From the NCBI GenBank assembly GCA_947630235.1, contig CANRGN010000007.1, positions 1-64,000 on the forward strand: a stretch of DNA of 64,000 bases. Reading direction: 5' to 3'. Position numbers and translations under genes: made by a program. Each line of letters starts with the position of its first letter. Position 1 is the first letter of the stretch. The notes under the pieces are model-generated. The model ran no database searches and was not told the DNA's origin. It saw only the letters and a program-made list of their open reading frames with translations. This stretch comes from an uncultured Clostridia bacterium (GTDB lineage: Bacteria; Bacillota; Clostridia; TANB77; CAG-508). Below, in pieces: positions 1 to 10,420 of the stretch.

Positions 1-196
1 TCATTGTTGTTACTTCATTCATATTAAATTTCATTCCAAATTCATTTTCAACTGCTACTACTAAGTTGATATGCTCTAAGCTATCCCAATCTTCAATATC
101 ATTTGCTGTTGTAGTTTCTGTTACTACTATACTTTCATCATCAAATACATCTCTAAATACTTTGTTTAATCTTTCATAAATTTCTTCTTTTTCCAT
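1..196 (-). CDS. Acyl carrier protein (3' end outside window)
   Basis: The first 65 residues of a small acidic protein are visible; the gene runs off the left edge of the window. The stretch DWDSLEHI is the classic phosphopantetheine attachment motif of acyl carrier proteins, with the Ser as the modified residue. Its ATG shares one base with the TAA of the upstream FkbH gene (TAATG), and a GAGGTGGAA ribosome site lies inside the end of fkbH, so the two are translationally coupled. In known FkbH systems a partner ACP carries the three-carbon glyceryl unit that FkbH loads from 1,3-bisphosphoglycerate. Here the pair heads into a polysaccharide operon, suggesting a carrier for an acyl or glyceryl decoration of the glycan (inference). 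Confidence 0.88.
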   Translation of the reverse strand, partial: MEKEEIYERLNKVFRDVFDDESIVVTETTTANDIEDWDSLEHINLVVAVENEFGMKFNMNEVTTM

Positions 197-1977
197 TATT
201 CTTCCACCTCTATTACATTATTTTTATTTATATATCCTTTTGATATATCTAATTTATATTTTTTATTTCCTTCGCTATCACAAGAAATCTCTTCAAAACC
301 TTGTAAATCGTAGAAATTATTTACCATTTTATTTTTTGCTGTTGGATAATAATATCCATATATTTCTTTTATGTTTCTTTCTTTTGCTTTTTTTACCAAC
401 ATATCCATCATTGCAAATTCCATATTTCTTTTTAGAACCCTACAACTCATTATCCACAAATCTATATGTAATTCAGATTCATTCTTTATATTTCCTATTG
501 CAACAGTTATTACTCCATTATCTCCAAATATATCTTCTAGTTTTCCATATATTTTTATATAATTATCATCTTTGTTTACTTCTTCAATATCAGCTAATGA
601 ATATCTTTTAGTTGTTAAATTAAATTGATTACTTTTGTTGCTTAATTGTGAAATTCTTTCTAAATATATTGGTTTAAAAGTTGTTATTTCTGCTTTCATT
701 TTTAATGATTTTAGATAATCATCATAATTTTCAAAAGTTGCCATCATTTGGCTTCTTTTTGCATTATCTTTATATAATTCATTTTTCTTTAAATCTTCAT
801 TTGAAAAATTAGTTACTTCAAAATATGCATTATGATCTAATATTTTTATATAATTTTCTGGTACATCAATTTCTGGTGTTGCAATTCCAGATACATAATC
901 ATGTACTATATGTCTTTCTGCTGGATTATCATCAACAAAAACAAAACTATCTGCTCCTAAATTTAATTCTTCTGCTATATCTTTTATATTTAAATTTTTA
1001 GGATTCCAATTTGCTTTTATAATAATAAAGTCATCTGGTTTTAATGTTCCAGCTGGATGATTAAGACCAGCTATAGCATTTTCATATTCATTTTTTGAAT
1101 TAACATTTAATATAATACCTAAATTTTTATGTTCTTTTATGTAATTTTGAAATTCTGAATAAACTTGTCCACTTGGAACTTCTGGGCCAATAGCTAAATT
1201 TTCTACTCCATCATCTCCAACAATGCCTCCCCATAATGTATTGTCTAAATCCAATACTAAAGCCTTTTTATTTTTTCCATATATAGATTTTATTATATTT
1301 GCAATATTAAAAGATAAATATGGAATTGCTGGAACTTCCATAGCATATTTATACATATGCCAATAAAATTGATTTGCCCATTTATCCAATCCATAACTTG
1401 AAGAAACATAATTTATATCATTTATAAAGAAATTTTTTGTACTATTAGCAAAATCATAAAATTTTTGATTTAATCTAGTAATAAAATTTGTTCTTCCATG
1501 AATATCTACAGCATCTTTATTTCCTAATAAACGATAATATGGATATTCAAAATTATTTTGAATAATAGTGCAATTAAATTTAGAAAATAATTTTTCCCAA
1601 ATCTTTTTAAATTTTTCATATTCATAATTCAACTTATCTTCAACCATATTTGAATCATCATACATTGTAGGATACTCTATTATATTTCTATTTGTAGTAT
1701 GAATATAAATAATATCTGGATTAAATTCATCTAATTCTTCATTTCCAAACATTGCATCTTCATAAAACTTGTTATATTCAGATTCATAAAAACTAGGTTT
1801 TATACCATAATTTAGTAAAAATATTTCTAGCATGTTTTTAATTTCACTAGTAGTTGAACCTCCTAAAATAGCAATTTTCTTTTCCAAAAAATCATTTTTT
1901 GATAATAATTGCTTTTTTATTTTTTTCTTGTTCTTTAGTAACTCGTTTGAATCAAACGGGTATTCTAGTTCTTTCAT
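196..1977 (-). CDS. FkbH-like HAD-family protein
   Basis: A 593-residue protein with the usual FkbH layout: an N-terminal alpha/beta region (about 35-230), a HAD-IIIC phosphatase-like core starting at the nucleophile motif DLDNTLWGG (Asp243 and Asp245), the second HAD motif FVFVDDNPAERH further on, and a C-terminal GNAT-like region from about residue 430. FkbH proteins transfer a glyceryl unit from 1,3-bisphosphoglycerate to an acyl carrier protein; polysaccharide clusters carry related versions. The one-base overlap with the ACP gene downstream strongly supports that partnership. The exact substrate cannot be read from the sequence. Confidence 0.88.
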   Translation of the reverse strand: MKELEYPFDSNELLKNKKKIKKQLLSKNDFLEKKIAILGGSTTSEIKNMLEIFLLNYGIKPSFYESEYNKFYEDAMFGNEELDEFNPDIIYIHTTNRNIIEYPTMYDDSNMVEDKLNYEYEKFKKIWEKLFSKFNCTIIQNNFEYPYYRLLGNKDAVDIHGRTNFITRLNQKFYDFANSTKNFFINDINYVSSSYGLDKWANQFYWHMYKYAMEVPAIPYLSFNIANIIKSIYGKNKKALVLDLDNTLWGGIVGDDGVENLAIGPEVPSGQVYSEFQNYIKEHKNLGIILNVNSKNEYENAIAGLNHPAGTLKPDDFIIIKANWNPKNLNIKDIAEELNLGADSFVFVDDNPAERHIVHDYVSGIATPEIDVPENYIKILDHNAYFEVTNFSNEDLKKNELYKDNAKRSQMMATFENYDDYLKSLKMKAEITTFKPIYLERISQLSNKSNQFNLTTKRYSLADIEEVNKDDNYIKIYGKLEDIFGDNGVITVAIGNIKNESELHIDLWIMSCRVLKRNMEFAMMDMLVKKAKERNIKEIYGYYYPTAKNKMVNNFYDLQGFEEISCDSEGNKKYKLDISKGYINKNNVIEVEE

Positions 1978-2030
1978 AAAAAACTAAACTCCTTTCTTTA
2001 TATTTTTAATATTAATATTTTACATATTTT

Positions 2031-3200
2031 TTAACGCAATTTTAGTAATAAATTTTCTATTTTATAATATCTAGATTTTAATTTTGGATATAAAATATCA
2101 CCTATTTTTATTACTAACTTTTGAATTGTACATTTATATATTATACTTAATATTAAACCAAATAAAAAAACTATTATAACTAATATAAAAGTCCAAACTA
2201 GAATATAACGATATCCATAATTAACATATACATATTCCCATAACATTGGTCTATAATATATTCTAAGCAACATATTTTCATGAATAATATAAATTAACAT
2301 AGATAATTTAGACAAATAATTTATTATATTATTTTTAAAATTTATATTTCTTACTATATTAAAAAATCCTATCACCATCATTAAAATAAATGGATTATTT
2401 CTATTCCAACGAAATAATTTATCACTAAAAAAGCTAAAATGAAGTCCTAAAATATTAGTTACACCAATAATTGTATAATTTATGATAAAACCAATCAAAA
2501 CAATAATAATATTCAACTTTATATTATTTGAGATATCTACTAAATATAATTTCATATATGCAATAGTAAAATATATTCCAATCCATAAAATAAAATCAGA
2601 AATATAAAAATAACCAGTATGTAAAAAATTTATTCCAAAATATAAAAATAACATTATTAATGTAATTCTAAATAAAGTTAATTTATTTACTTTTTCTATT
2701 ATTATATTTAAAAAAGGATAAATTGAATAAAATAATAAGTAACAAGTCATATACCAATTGTTACCAAACAAAGTTGGAAATAATTGATGTATTATCATTT
2801 TTATTCCTATATCTCCACGTCTTAATATATAAACTGGAATAAAAATGATAACAGAAATTATCCATATATCCATTAACATTTGAAGAATTTTTCGCTTATT
2901 AGATTTTTTACTATCTAATAAAAAATATGCACTACATACAAAAAATATTGTATTTCCTATTGTACCACTATACTGTAACATACTTAAAATTAAATATTGA
3001 ATATTTTTAGTAGCTAAACATAAATTAATAATATAATCTTTATAATCAATATATATATTTGATTCATGTAGCGTTTGAACCACATGACTAATTACAATTA
3101 ATAAAATACCTATAATTTTAAGTAATTCTATACTTGAATTTCTAGTATTTTTTTCACTTATATCATTAATTTTTTTTATTTTATCTCTAATATATAACAT
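2031..3200 (-). CDS. Acyltransferase 3 family membrane protein
   Basis: A 389-residue polytopic membrane protein with about ten hydrophobic segments. The first is preceded by RNSSIELLKIIGILLIVISH, matching the R-x(n)-E-(L/I)-x-x-I/L-x-x-x-x-x-x-x-x-x-H start of the acyltransferase 3 family (OafA/WecH type), which moves acetyl or other acyl groups onto sugars across the membrane. WNRNNPFILM and HENMLLR near the C-terminus fit the same family. It sits directly after fkbH and the flippase in the polysaccharide operon, so O-acylation of the glycan is the likely role. The acyl donor is unknown; the neighbouring ACP is one possibility (inference). Confidence 0.8.
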   Translation of the reverse strand: MLYIRDKIKKINDISEKNTRNSSIELLKIIGILLIVISHVVQTLHESNIYIDYKDYIINLCLATKNIQYLILSMLQYSGTIGNTIFFVCSAYFLLDSKKSNKRKILQMLMDIWIISVIIFIPVYILRRGDIGIKMIIHQLFPTLFGNNWYMTCYLLFYSIYPFLNIIIEKVNKLTLFRITLIMLFLYFGINFLHTGYFYISDFILWIGIYFTIAYMKLYLVDISNNIKLNIIIVLIGFIINYTIIGVTNILGLHFSFFSDKLFRWNRNNPFILMMVIGFFNIVRNINFKNNIINYLSKLSMLIYIIHENMLLRIYYRPMLWEYVYVNYGYRYILVWTFILVIIVFLFGLILSIIYKCTIQKLVIKIGDILYPKLKSRYYKIENLLLKLR

Positions 3201-3323
3201 TTCAAAAATCCTTTATAAAATATATAAAATAATTTATGTATTATTACCTAAAACATTGAAAAAAATATTATATTTAAAAATTCTTATCAAATCTATTAAT
3301 TAAATAATAATAATAAAATTTTA

Positions 3324-4880
3324 TTAAACAAAATTTTTCTTTATTTTTTTAGTTAATATTTCCTTTATTTTAATACTATAAAATTTAAATTCTTGTGAAT
3401 TTCTTGTAATTAAATAATATAAAAGATTTGGTATAATTAAACAAATAATACCATTAAATATTAATTTTAACCACACATTCGAAATTATTATTAAACTTGA
3501 AATATAACCTGTAATCAAACAAATTCCCAAAGTTATGCTTAAGTGATATAAATGTAATTTAAAAAATTCTGAATATTCTCCATCTAAAATCAATTTATAC
3601 ACATATTTTGGATAACTATATATAATTAAAAATAAAGAACTTATTATAGTTCCCATAAAGATACCAGATAATCCAAATATTCGAACTAATATTATAGATG
3701 AAATTAGATTAATAATAGCTTCAATTAATGGAATATATCTATCTTTATAAAAAATTCCTGCAGCATCTTTAAATATACTAGTAGTATTTCTTATACCTTG
3801 TACATAAACATTAACCATCAATGTAATCAATACAAATTTAGGAAGAATAAATTCATCACCAATCCACAATTTTATAAAAGGTTCAATTAAACAATAAATT
3901 GATATAACCCCAAAACAAAATATCCAAGAATTAAACAATAAAATTGATTTATAAATATTTCTAGATTTTAATTTATTATTTTCTATTAATAAATTTCCTA
4001 CACTAGCAGTTAAAGAAGTTATAACTTTTTTAAATAGAGATGTAGCGCTTTGAATTATCATATTATAATTCGAATATAACCCAACATATAGTATTCCTAA
4101 ATTTTTAGTCATTGAAATTATTATATTGTCAGTTCCCATAACAATAATACCACCAATTTTATGAAATAATAATCCTTTTACATTTGTAAAAATATTATTT
4201 TTAATATCATTATCTATTGGCTTTACATTTTTTAAATCTTTCAAAAAAATATATTTTCTATTTACTATGTAATTTAGTAACCAATTATTCAATATTGTTA
4301 TTATAATTTGAATAACTAAATATAAAATAAAGTTTTTTGTAACTAATATAATACCAATTTGAAGTATTTGTCTTATAAGTGAAAAGCTAGAATCTACAAT
4401 ATTTGTAATATACTCTTTTTGATCTGCATATAAAATTGATCTTTTATATGTTAATAAATATGAAAATACAGTATTAATTAAATACAATATAAATAAAAAT
4501 CTAATATTTTCAGGAACAGATGTATTACCTACTATATTAGGAATTACAGGAATTAGTATCATACCTAATATTAAAATAATACCAGCAATTATATTATAAA
4601 CAATTTTATAAAATTTTACCAAACTTCTAATTTTTTCACAATCCTCCTCAGCAACTGGCTTATATAAATTAAAAACAATTGCTGAGCCAAATCCTAATTC
4701 TGCAATGCTTAACATATTAAAAATATTAGAAAATAAACTTTTCACACCATTATATTCTGCACCTAAAGTTTTTATAAAAATAGATTGAAAAATAAATCCA
4801 ATAATTGTTGTTAATATGTATATAAACACTGAAAAAAAAATATTTTTAATCGAATTAGATGTTCTATTATTTTTATTCAT
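3324..4880 (-). CDS. Polysaccharide flippase, Wzx/MATE-like
   Basis: A 518-residue protein made almost wholly of hydrophobic segments (about 12-14), beginning with a short Asn/Lys-rich cytoplasmic leader. The early part (FFSVFIYILTTIIGFIFQSI, then LGAEYNGVKSLFSNI) follows the pattern of oligosaccharide repeat-unit exporters of the MOP superfamily. These flip lipid-linked repeat units across the cytoplasmic membrane for Wzy-type polymerisation. Its place between the acyltransferase and the glycosyltransferases, together with the Wzy-like membrane protein at 11493, implies a Wzx/Wzy-dependent surface polysaccharide. Confidence 0.88.
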   Translation of the reverse strand: MNKNNRTSNSIKNIFFSVFIYILTTIIGFIFQSIFIKTLGAEYNGVKSLFSNIFNMLSIAELGFGSAIVFNLYKPVAEEDCEKIRSLVKFYKIVYNIIAGIILILGMILIPVIPNIVGNTSVPENIRFLFILYLINTVFSYLLTYKRSILYADQKEYITNIVDSSFSLIRQILQIGIILVTKNFILYLVIQIIITILNNWLLNYIVNRKYIFLKDLKNVKPIDNDIKNNIFTNVKGLLFHKIGGIIVMGTDNIIISMTKNLGILYVGLYSNYNMIIQSATSLFKKVITSLTASVGNLLIENNKLKSRNIYKSILLFNSWIFCFGVISIYCLIEPFIKLWIGDEFILPKFVLITLMVNVYVQGIRNTTSIFKDAAGIFYKDRYIPLIEAIINLISSIILVRIFGLSGIFMGTIISSLFLIIYSYPKYVYKLILDGEYSEFFKLHLYHLSITLGICLITGYISSLIIISNVWLKLIFNGIICLIIPNLLYYLITRNSQEFKFYSIKIKEILTKKIKKNFV

Positions 4881-4995
4881 TATAATTTTTCATTCCTTTC
4901 CTTCTCAGTTTTAATGTCATACATATAAATAATACTATTAAGTTTGAAGCATAATTTTTATCAATGATAGCACTCCAAATAATCTCTTTTTATTA

Positions 4996-5907
4996 TTAAA
5001 TCCCAATTCTTTGAATAATTTGACTATTATATTTTTCTAATATATCATTATCTTCTAATTCTTCATAACCACCAGCTTCTAAAACGAATTTTCCTGCTAT
5101 TTTTGATTTTTTCTTTGAATTACTTTTAAACCACATGTATTCTACATCTACATGGCCAATATCTATGCATTGGAAACCTTCTTTCGACAAATTGTATGAT
5201 AAAATTGTAGCAGTGGGACCTAATGCAAATAAATACAACATTTTTTTATCTCTATTTTTTAGATTATCATATATAGAGCTGTAATAATCAAAGGCATTTT
5301 TAGATGGACATAATATACGCTGTATACTATTACAATTATTAAATAAATCATTACCAACACCTAATCTAGAATATTCTCCCTCAACAATTATTACATCTTT
5401 TTTATCCCATATTTTTTTTAATAAATTAAAATCTTTTTCTATAAACTCAAAATTTTTTTCTATATAGTCCATATAAGGTCTTGTAATAAGTGAATCTCCA
5501 TATTTTATACCATTATTTATATTATTTATAATTAATTCATTGTTCTTTACCGCAAATTCCTTCCAATATGATTTTGATTTATAAATTAATCCATCAACAT
5601 TATTAAGTGTTCGAGGTAAACATACTATAAAATCATTTCTATTATTATTTAAAATTTCCATAAGCATTTTTTGCATTTTGCTATTATTATTTTGAAATGA
5701 ATTATGTTTTAACCCAAAAGCCCATAATAATTCTCCATCACCAAATCTACCTATAGACTTCTTTTCTTCTATTATTTTTTTTATCAATTCTTCATTAGTA
5801 TAAAAATAAAACTGTTTAATTTTTAATTTAGAATATTTAATATTATATTTAATAGGTCTAATTATATATTTTATTTTTCTTTTTATTCTAAATATTATAT
5901 CATTCAT
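4996..5907 (-). CDS. GT-D fold glycosyltransferase (SP_1767/DUF1792 type)
   Basis: A 303-residue cytosolic protein. The segment SIGRFGDGELLWAFG near residue 52 is the hallmark of the DUF1792 or GT-D fold glycosyltransferases, in which the acidic DGE motif binds metal. FALGPTATILSYNLSKEGFQCIDIGH late in the protein is also family-typical. Characterised members such as the Streptococcus enzyme DGT1 add sugars to adhesin glycans, but related enzymes lie in capsule clusters like this one. Acceptor and donor cannot be predicted. The gene is flanked by the flippase and a GT2 enzyme in the same operon. Confidence 0.82.
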   Translation of the reverse strand: MNDIIFRIKRKIKYIIRPIKYNIKYSKLKIKQFYFYTNEELIKKIIEEKKSIGRFGDGELLWAFGLKHNSFQNNNSKMQKMLMEILNNNRNDFIVCLPRTLNNVDGLIYKSKSYWKEFAVKNNELIINNINNGIKYGDSLITRPYMDYIEKNFEFIEKDFNLLKKIWDKKDVIIVEGEYSRLGVGNDLFNNCNSIQRILCPSKNAFDYYSSIYDNLKNRDKKMLYLFALGPTATILSYNLSKEGFQCIDIGHVDVEYMWFKSNSKKKSKIAGKFVLEAGGYEELEDNDILEKYNSQIIQRIGI

Positions 5908-5966
5908 TATTCTTCTTCCTTTTTCATAATAAAATTTTTTAATTTAGAAATTTATTCTAAATAATT

Positions 5967-6899
5967 TTAAAATACAAAAATCCCCAAAATACAATAAATA
6001 ACTTTTATTTTATTCCTTATTCCAATTCGTTTTTTTAAAAGCCCTTTAGAAACATATTCTTTAACAAAATTCTTATATAAAGAAAAATCTATTTCTAATT
6101 TTTCCTTTCTGGCAATTTTTTCATAATTATAAACCCTACCTATAAAAATACATTGTTGATTATACAATTCTTTAATATTATTTTTTTCTAAAATTTTTAT
6201 AATTTTTATCATTGAGTCCAATATAGTTATTTTCTTTTTAATATTGTTTTCATGCAAAGTACTACTTTCTCTACTAACATCATAAAAATATAAACACTCT
6301 TTTACAAATGCTATTTTATTTATTCTATCTAAATATTCAAAATTAAATAAAGCATCTTCATATATAGAAATTTCTAGATTAAACCTTAATTGCTTTAAGC
6401 AATCTTTTTTTATTAATTTATTCCATACTGCAAAATTTGCATGATTATTTTCAAACATTTTTTGCATAATTGTTCTTTTATCACTAATATCATTATAATT
6501 CAAATTCATTTTTGCTTTTTTTGTATTTTCCACATAGTAACCATTACAAAAGCACATATCGGATTCTGTTTCTAACAGTTTATTAATTAATAATTCAAAC
6601 ATTCTTTCATCAATATAGTCATCACTATCAACAAACCCTATATATTCTCCTTTTGCAATATCTAATCCCAAATTTCTTGCACTAGATACTCCACCATTTT
6701 TTTTATGTATAACTATAATTCTTTTATCTTTTTTTGCCCATTCATCACAAATTTTTCCAGAATTATCCGTTGAACCATCATCAATTAAAATTATTTCTAT
6801 ATATTTATAACTTTGTTGCAATATACTTTCTATACATCGATTAACATATTTTTCTACATTATATACAGGCACAATTATACTAATTAATTCCTTTAACAT
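5967..6899 (-). CDS. Family 2 glycosyltransferase
   Basis: A 310-residue GT-A fold enzyme. It starts with the nucleotide-sugar binding signature SIIVPVYNVEKYVNRCIESI and LIDDGSTDNSGKICDEWA, and carries the metal-binding acidic motif in GFVDSDDYIDERM. The C-terminal third lacks clear membrane segments, so the enzyme is probably peripheral. It transfers a single sugar to a lipid-linked intermediate of the repeat unit; donor specificity cannot be assigned. It is similar in layout to the second GT2 gene at 8262, and the two may have arisen by duplication. Confidence 0.88.
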   Translation of the reverse strand: MLKELISIIVPVYNVEKYVNRCIESILQQSYKYIEIILIDDGSTDNSGKICDEWAKKDKRIIVIHKKNGGVSSARNLGLDIAKGEYIGFVDSDDYIDERMFELLINKLLETESDMCFCNGYYVENTKKAKMNLNYNDISDKRTIMQKMFENNHANFAVWNKLIKKDCLKQLRFNLEISIYEDALFNFEYLDRINKIAFVKECLYFYDVSRESSTLHENNIKKKITILDSMIKIIKILEKNNIKELYNQQCIFIGRVYNYEKIARKEKLEIDFSLYKNFVKEYVSKGLLKKRIGIRNKIKVIYCILGIFVF

Positions 6900-7014
6900 T
6901 ATTGATTACTCCTATTTTTTATATTATAAATATTAGATTTTTATATTAACTTAAAATTTTTTAAATTGATTTCTAAAATATATATTATTTTTTGATTCAA
7001 TCTATAAATAATTT

Positions 7015-8212
7015 TTATTCTATAATATCATATAATTTATATAACTCATCTTTATTTTCTATTTTTTTATCCATCTTTAAATTTTCTATAAATTTTTCCT
7101 TATTATGATTTTTATTTTCTATTAAATTCACGATTTTATTATACATTTCATCATTATCTTTAGCTATATATCCATTTTCACCATCTTTAATCTGTTCTCT
7201 AAATTCTGGTATATCACTAACTACCATTGGTTTAAGTAAAACTTTTGCCTCACAAACCGATATTCCAAACCCTTCAAACCTAGAAGGTTGTACATAAATA
7301 TCACAATTTTTAATCCAATTATAAGGATTTTTTTGTGCTCCAACTAAAATAAATTTATCTTGAATTCCGTAATTCTATTATTTTGTTAGATAGTTTAATT
7401 TCATCTTGCCCACTTCCAACAACATACCATTTTATATCATAAGAATTATCAATTAACTTTTTACAAATATCAATTGCTTTATCAATACCTTTTTGTTCAA
7501 CCAGTCTCCCAACTGTTACAATTCTACATTTTTCTGTTTTTATAAGGTTTAATTCTTCTTCTGATAATTCTTCAATAATACTTTTTGAAACCATATTTTT
7601 TATAACTAAAAATTTATTTTTATATTCTGGAAATATATTTTCTAAAACAATCTTACAATTTTCAGATACAGTTGCTATTTTTGTATAATATTGAAAATAT
7701 TCTTTATCTAATTTATAATCATAAGGATATTCATTATAATTATTATGTATAAAACCAATTTTCTTTTTTGATTTTACTTTATCTACATTAAAATAAATAG
7801 CCCCCCTTTCCATAAATGCAATAGAAACATCATATTCTTTATCAATACTATTTAATATATATTTAACATCTTTCCAACCAATATATAAAGTATTTTTTTT
7901 TATTATCTTATTCACTATATATCGTATACAATACATAAATGAATGATATGCTTTTTTATATTTATGTTGTTTTAAAAATAACAGCGGTGCTTTTTTTTTA
8001 TTTTTTTCAAATAGCTTAAAATCATAATCCTCTTTGTAAACATTTACATTTTTATTTAATAAATCGAAAAATTCACCCTCTACTCCAAATAAAAACAAAT
8101 CTACATTATATTTTTGGTAATCTAGCATTGATAGTATTGTAACTAAACTTTTTTCTGCTCCACCAATACTTAAAGAATTCATTATAAATAAGATATTCTT
8201 TTTATTGCACAT
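7015..8212 (-). CDS. Family 4 glycosyltransferase, frame broken at an in-frame CGG
   Basis: The zero frame from 8212 stops near 7355 after IIELRNSR, giving 285 residues. The downstream frame carries the rest of a GT4 enzyme: QDKFILVG, the catalytic EX7E motif EGFGISVCE and the family C-terminus ending at 7015. The break is at 7369: the coding strand reads GAA TTA CGG AAT TC, and dropping the C gives GAA TTA GGA ATT, that is ELGI, the usual family sequence (ELGIQDKF). With the C skipped the gene encodes 398 residues. The truncated product lacks EX7E and would be inactive. It could be a sequencing artefact, a recent mutation, or +1 frameshifting at CGG; the last is favoured by the same pattern in the U32 peptidase gene. 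Confidence 0.85.
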
Positions 8213-8261
8213 ATTTTACCTCCATACATACCAAATAATTATTAAAATATTTTCAAAATCT

Positions 8262-9278
8262 TTATTTAAATTTTACTATTTTTTTACATAAAGATTTTAC
8301 TATTTTATATAACTTATTTTTTACATATACCCAAACAATTTTTTTTTCAAAGATATTATTATACTCTTTTTTATTAAATTCATAATCTAAACTTCTATAT
8401 CTTTTAAATTCTGAACTTTCATTTATTTGTAAAAGTAATTTTTTATATTTTGAATATTCTAAATTAAAAGCCATGTTTTTTAATAAATTATTTAACATAT
8501 TATATGTACATTGCAATAAATCATCTTTATAAATCCCATACCCATTATCGATTACTAAATTATATACTTTAAAATCAATTTCACAATGTGTAACAAAGTT
8601 ATTCCAAAACATTTCTTCTGTTATTTTTTGAGTTGAACTATTAGGATTAATAATATAATGATAATAATATTTTTCCATTATATACATACTATTTGTATTA
8701 AATATGCATTGTATATAAAATAAATAGTCTTCGCCATATTTATAATTAGAATCAAATTTTAAACCTCTTATTTTTTCTCTTTTGAAAACAGATGACCAAA
8801 TAGGTCCAAATTCATGAAATTTTAAAAATAAATCTAATATAATATTTTTATTTTTAGAATAATCAATAACTCCATATAATGAATTTTTTGAATAATTTTT
8901 ATATTTTCCCAATTCTTTAATATTTTGAAATTTTACAATATCTACATCAAAATTTTTGAATATATTAATAACATTTTCATACGCATCAGAATCCAAATAA
9001 TCATCAGAATCACAAAAAGTAATATATTCTCCTCTACACAATTCCATTCCTTTATTTCTAGCATTTGAAACTCCTGAATTTTTTATGTGTATTACATTAA
9101 TTCTATCATCTTTTTTTGCATAATCATCACATATTTTACCACTTCCATCAATAGATCCATCATCAATTAAAATAATTTCAATATTTTTATATGTTTGTAA
9201 AATTAAACTATCTATACATTTGCTTAAATAATTTTCTACATTATACACTGGTACAATTATACTAATCAATTCATCCAT
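8262..9278 (-). CDS. Family 2 glycosyltransferase
   Basis: A 338-residue GT-A enzyme with SIIVPVYNVENYLSKCIDSL, LIDDGSIDGSGKICDDYA and the acidic metal motif FCDSDDYLDSDAY. The region around IWSSVFKREKIRGLKFD and YGEDYLFYIQ is typical of GT2 enzymes from Gram-positive capsule clusters. Its start overlaps the stop of the upstream GT4 gene by 8 bases, indicating coupled translation. The last 30 residues are rich in Lys and hydrophobic residues and may attach the protein to the membrane. Sugar specificity is not predictable. Confidence 0.88.
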   Translation of the reverse strand: MDELISIIVPVYNVENYLSKCIDSLILQTYKNIEIILIDDGSIDGSGKICDDYAKKDDRINVIHIKNSGVSNARNKGMELCRGEYITFCDSDDYLDSDAYENVINIFKNFDVDIVKFQNIKELGKYKNYSKNSLYGVIDYSKNKNIILDLFLKFHEFGPIWSSVFKREKIRGLKFDSNYKYGEDYLFYIQCIFNTNSMYIMEKYYYHYIINPNSSTQKITEEMFWNNFVTHCEIDFKVYNLVIDNGYGIYKDDLLQCTYNMLNNLLKNMAFNLEYSKYKKLLLQINESSEFKRYRSLDYEFNKKEYNNIFEKKIVWVYVKNKLYKIVKSLCKKIVKFK

Positions 9279-10398
9279 TTTTAAAACCTTTCTTTATTAT
9301 ATTCATATAATAAAAATCATAAACTCTTTTACAAGACTCTTTGTAATCAAAATTTTTTGGTATTTTTTTTATAACGTCCATATCTCTATCATTATTATTA
9401 TTATATATAATACTTGCCCAATCCTTTGAACTATTTTTTAAAGGTAAAAATTCTACATTTCCTGTTACATCAGATTTTCTGTCTACACCATCAGATGTAT
9501 AACATTTAAGTCCATTAACTTGAGCCTCTAATAAAGCTATACTCAATCCTTCTGAAAGTGAAGGCATAACATATATATCACACATAGACAAAATTTCATT
9601 TACATCTAATCTTTTTCCTAAAAAATAAACAAAATCATTTAGCTTTAATTCATCAACTTTTTTTTGTATAGATTCTTGTAAATATCCATCTCCCACTAAA
9701 ATTAAATTTGCTTTATTATTTAATTTCTTATATTCATTGAAAATATCTACTAAAAAAGTATGATTCTTAAAATCATTAAACATTCCTACTAATAAGATTA
9801 AAAAATCATTATCATTAAATCCCATCTGCTTTCTCAATTTTAATCTACTTTGCATATTAAAACTAAATTTTTCAAAATTAATACCATTATTAAAAATTTC
9901 AAAATCATCATCAAAAGCAAATTCTCCAGCTTTTTCACCACATGCTACTTTTATTATTTTATTTTGATATTTTTTTACAAAAAATCTTCCAATTTTATCT
10001 AAAAAAATTGTTTTTTTATATTTACTATCTTTTGAAAAACCTCCATTATGAGAATGAACAATAACTTTAGCTTTTGAATACTTACAAGCATAAGTTATTC
10101 TTTCAAATAAACTGTAACTCATAATATTTATATGTATAAAATCAAATTCATTATTTTTATAAATATTTTTTAAATCTTTTAAATATTTTAAATAATTTTT
10201 CTTTCTGTTTTCCACTTCAAAGAATTTTATATTGTCTTTTCTATATTCATCTTCAAATGCTACTTTTAAGTCTTTTTGTTTTAAAAAACAAATTTCAAAC
10301 TTTGATTTATCAATATTTTTATATAAATTATATATATATAATTCTATTCCTCCTAAATTTGCTCCAATACCTTCATATAAAATTTTAATTTTACTCAT
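9271..10398 (-). CDS. Family 4 glycosyltransferase
   Basis: A 375-residue GT-B enzyme. The N-terminal acceptor domain opens with KILYEGIGANLGGIELYIYN, a glycine-rich loop usual in the family, and VHSHNGGFS lies at the domain interface. The C-terminal nucleotide-sugar domain contains LLVGMFNDFKNH, VYFLGKRLDVNEI and the catalytic EX7E motif EGLSIALLE. It overlaps the following GT2 gene by 8 bases. It resembles the GT4 enzymes at 12605 and 14936 in the segment N(H)TFLVDIFNE, suggesting duplication inside the cluster. Confidence 0.88.
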   Translation of the reverse strand: MSKIKILYEGIGANLGGIELYIYNLYKNIDKSKFEICFLKQKDLKVAFEDEYRKDNIKFFEVENRKKNYLKYLKDLKNIYKNNEFDFIHINIMSYSLFERITYACKYSKAKVIVHSHNGGFSKDSKYKKTIFLDKIGRFFVKKYQNKIIKVACGEKAGEFAFDDDFEIFNNGINFEKFSFNMQSRLKLRKQMGFNDNDFLILLVGMFNDFKNHTFLVDIFNEYKKLNNKANLILVGDGYLQESIQKKVDELKLNDFVYFLGKRLDVNEILSMCDIYVMPSLSEGLSIALLEAQVNGLKCYTSDGVDRKSDVTGNVEFLPLKNSSKDWASIIYNNNNDRDMDVIKKIPKNFDYKESCKRVYDFYYMNIIKKGFKNG

Positions 10399-10420
10399 AT
10401 TTTACCTCATATAAAATACA

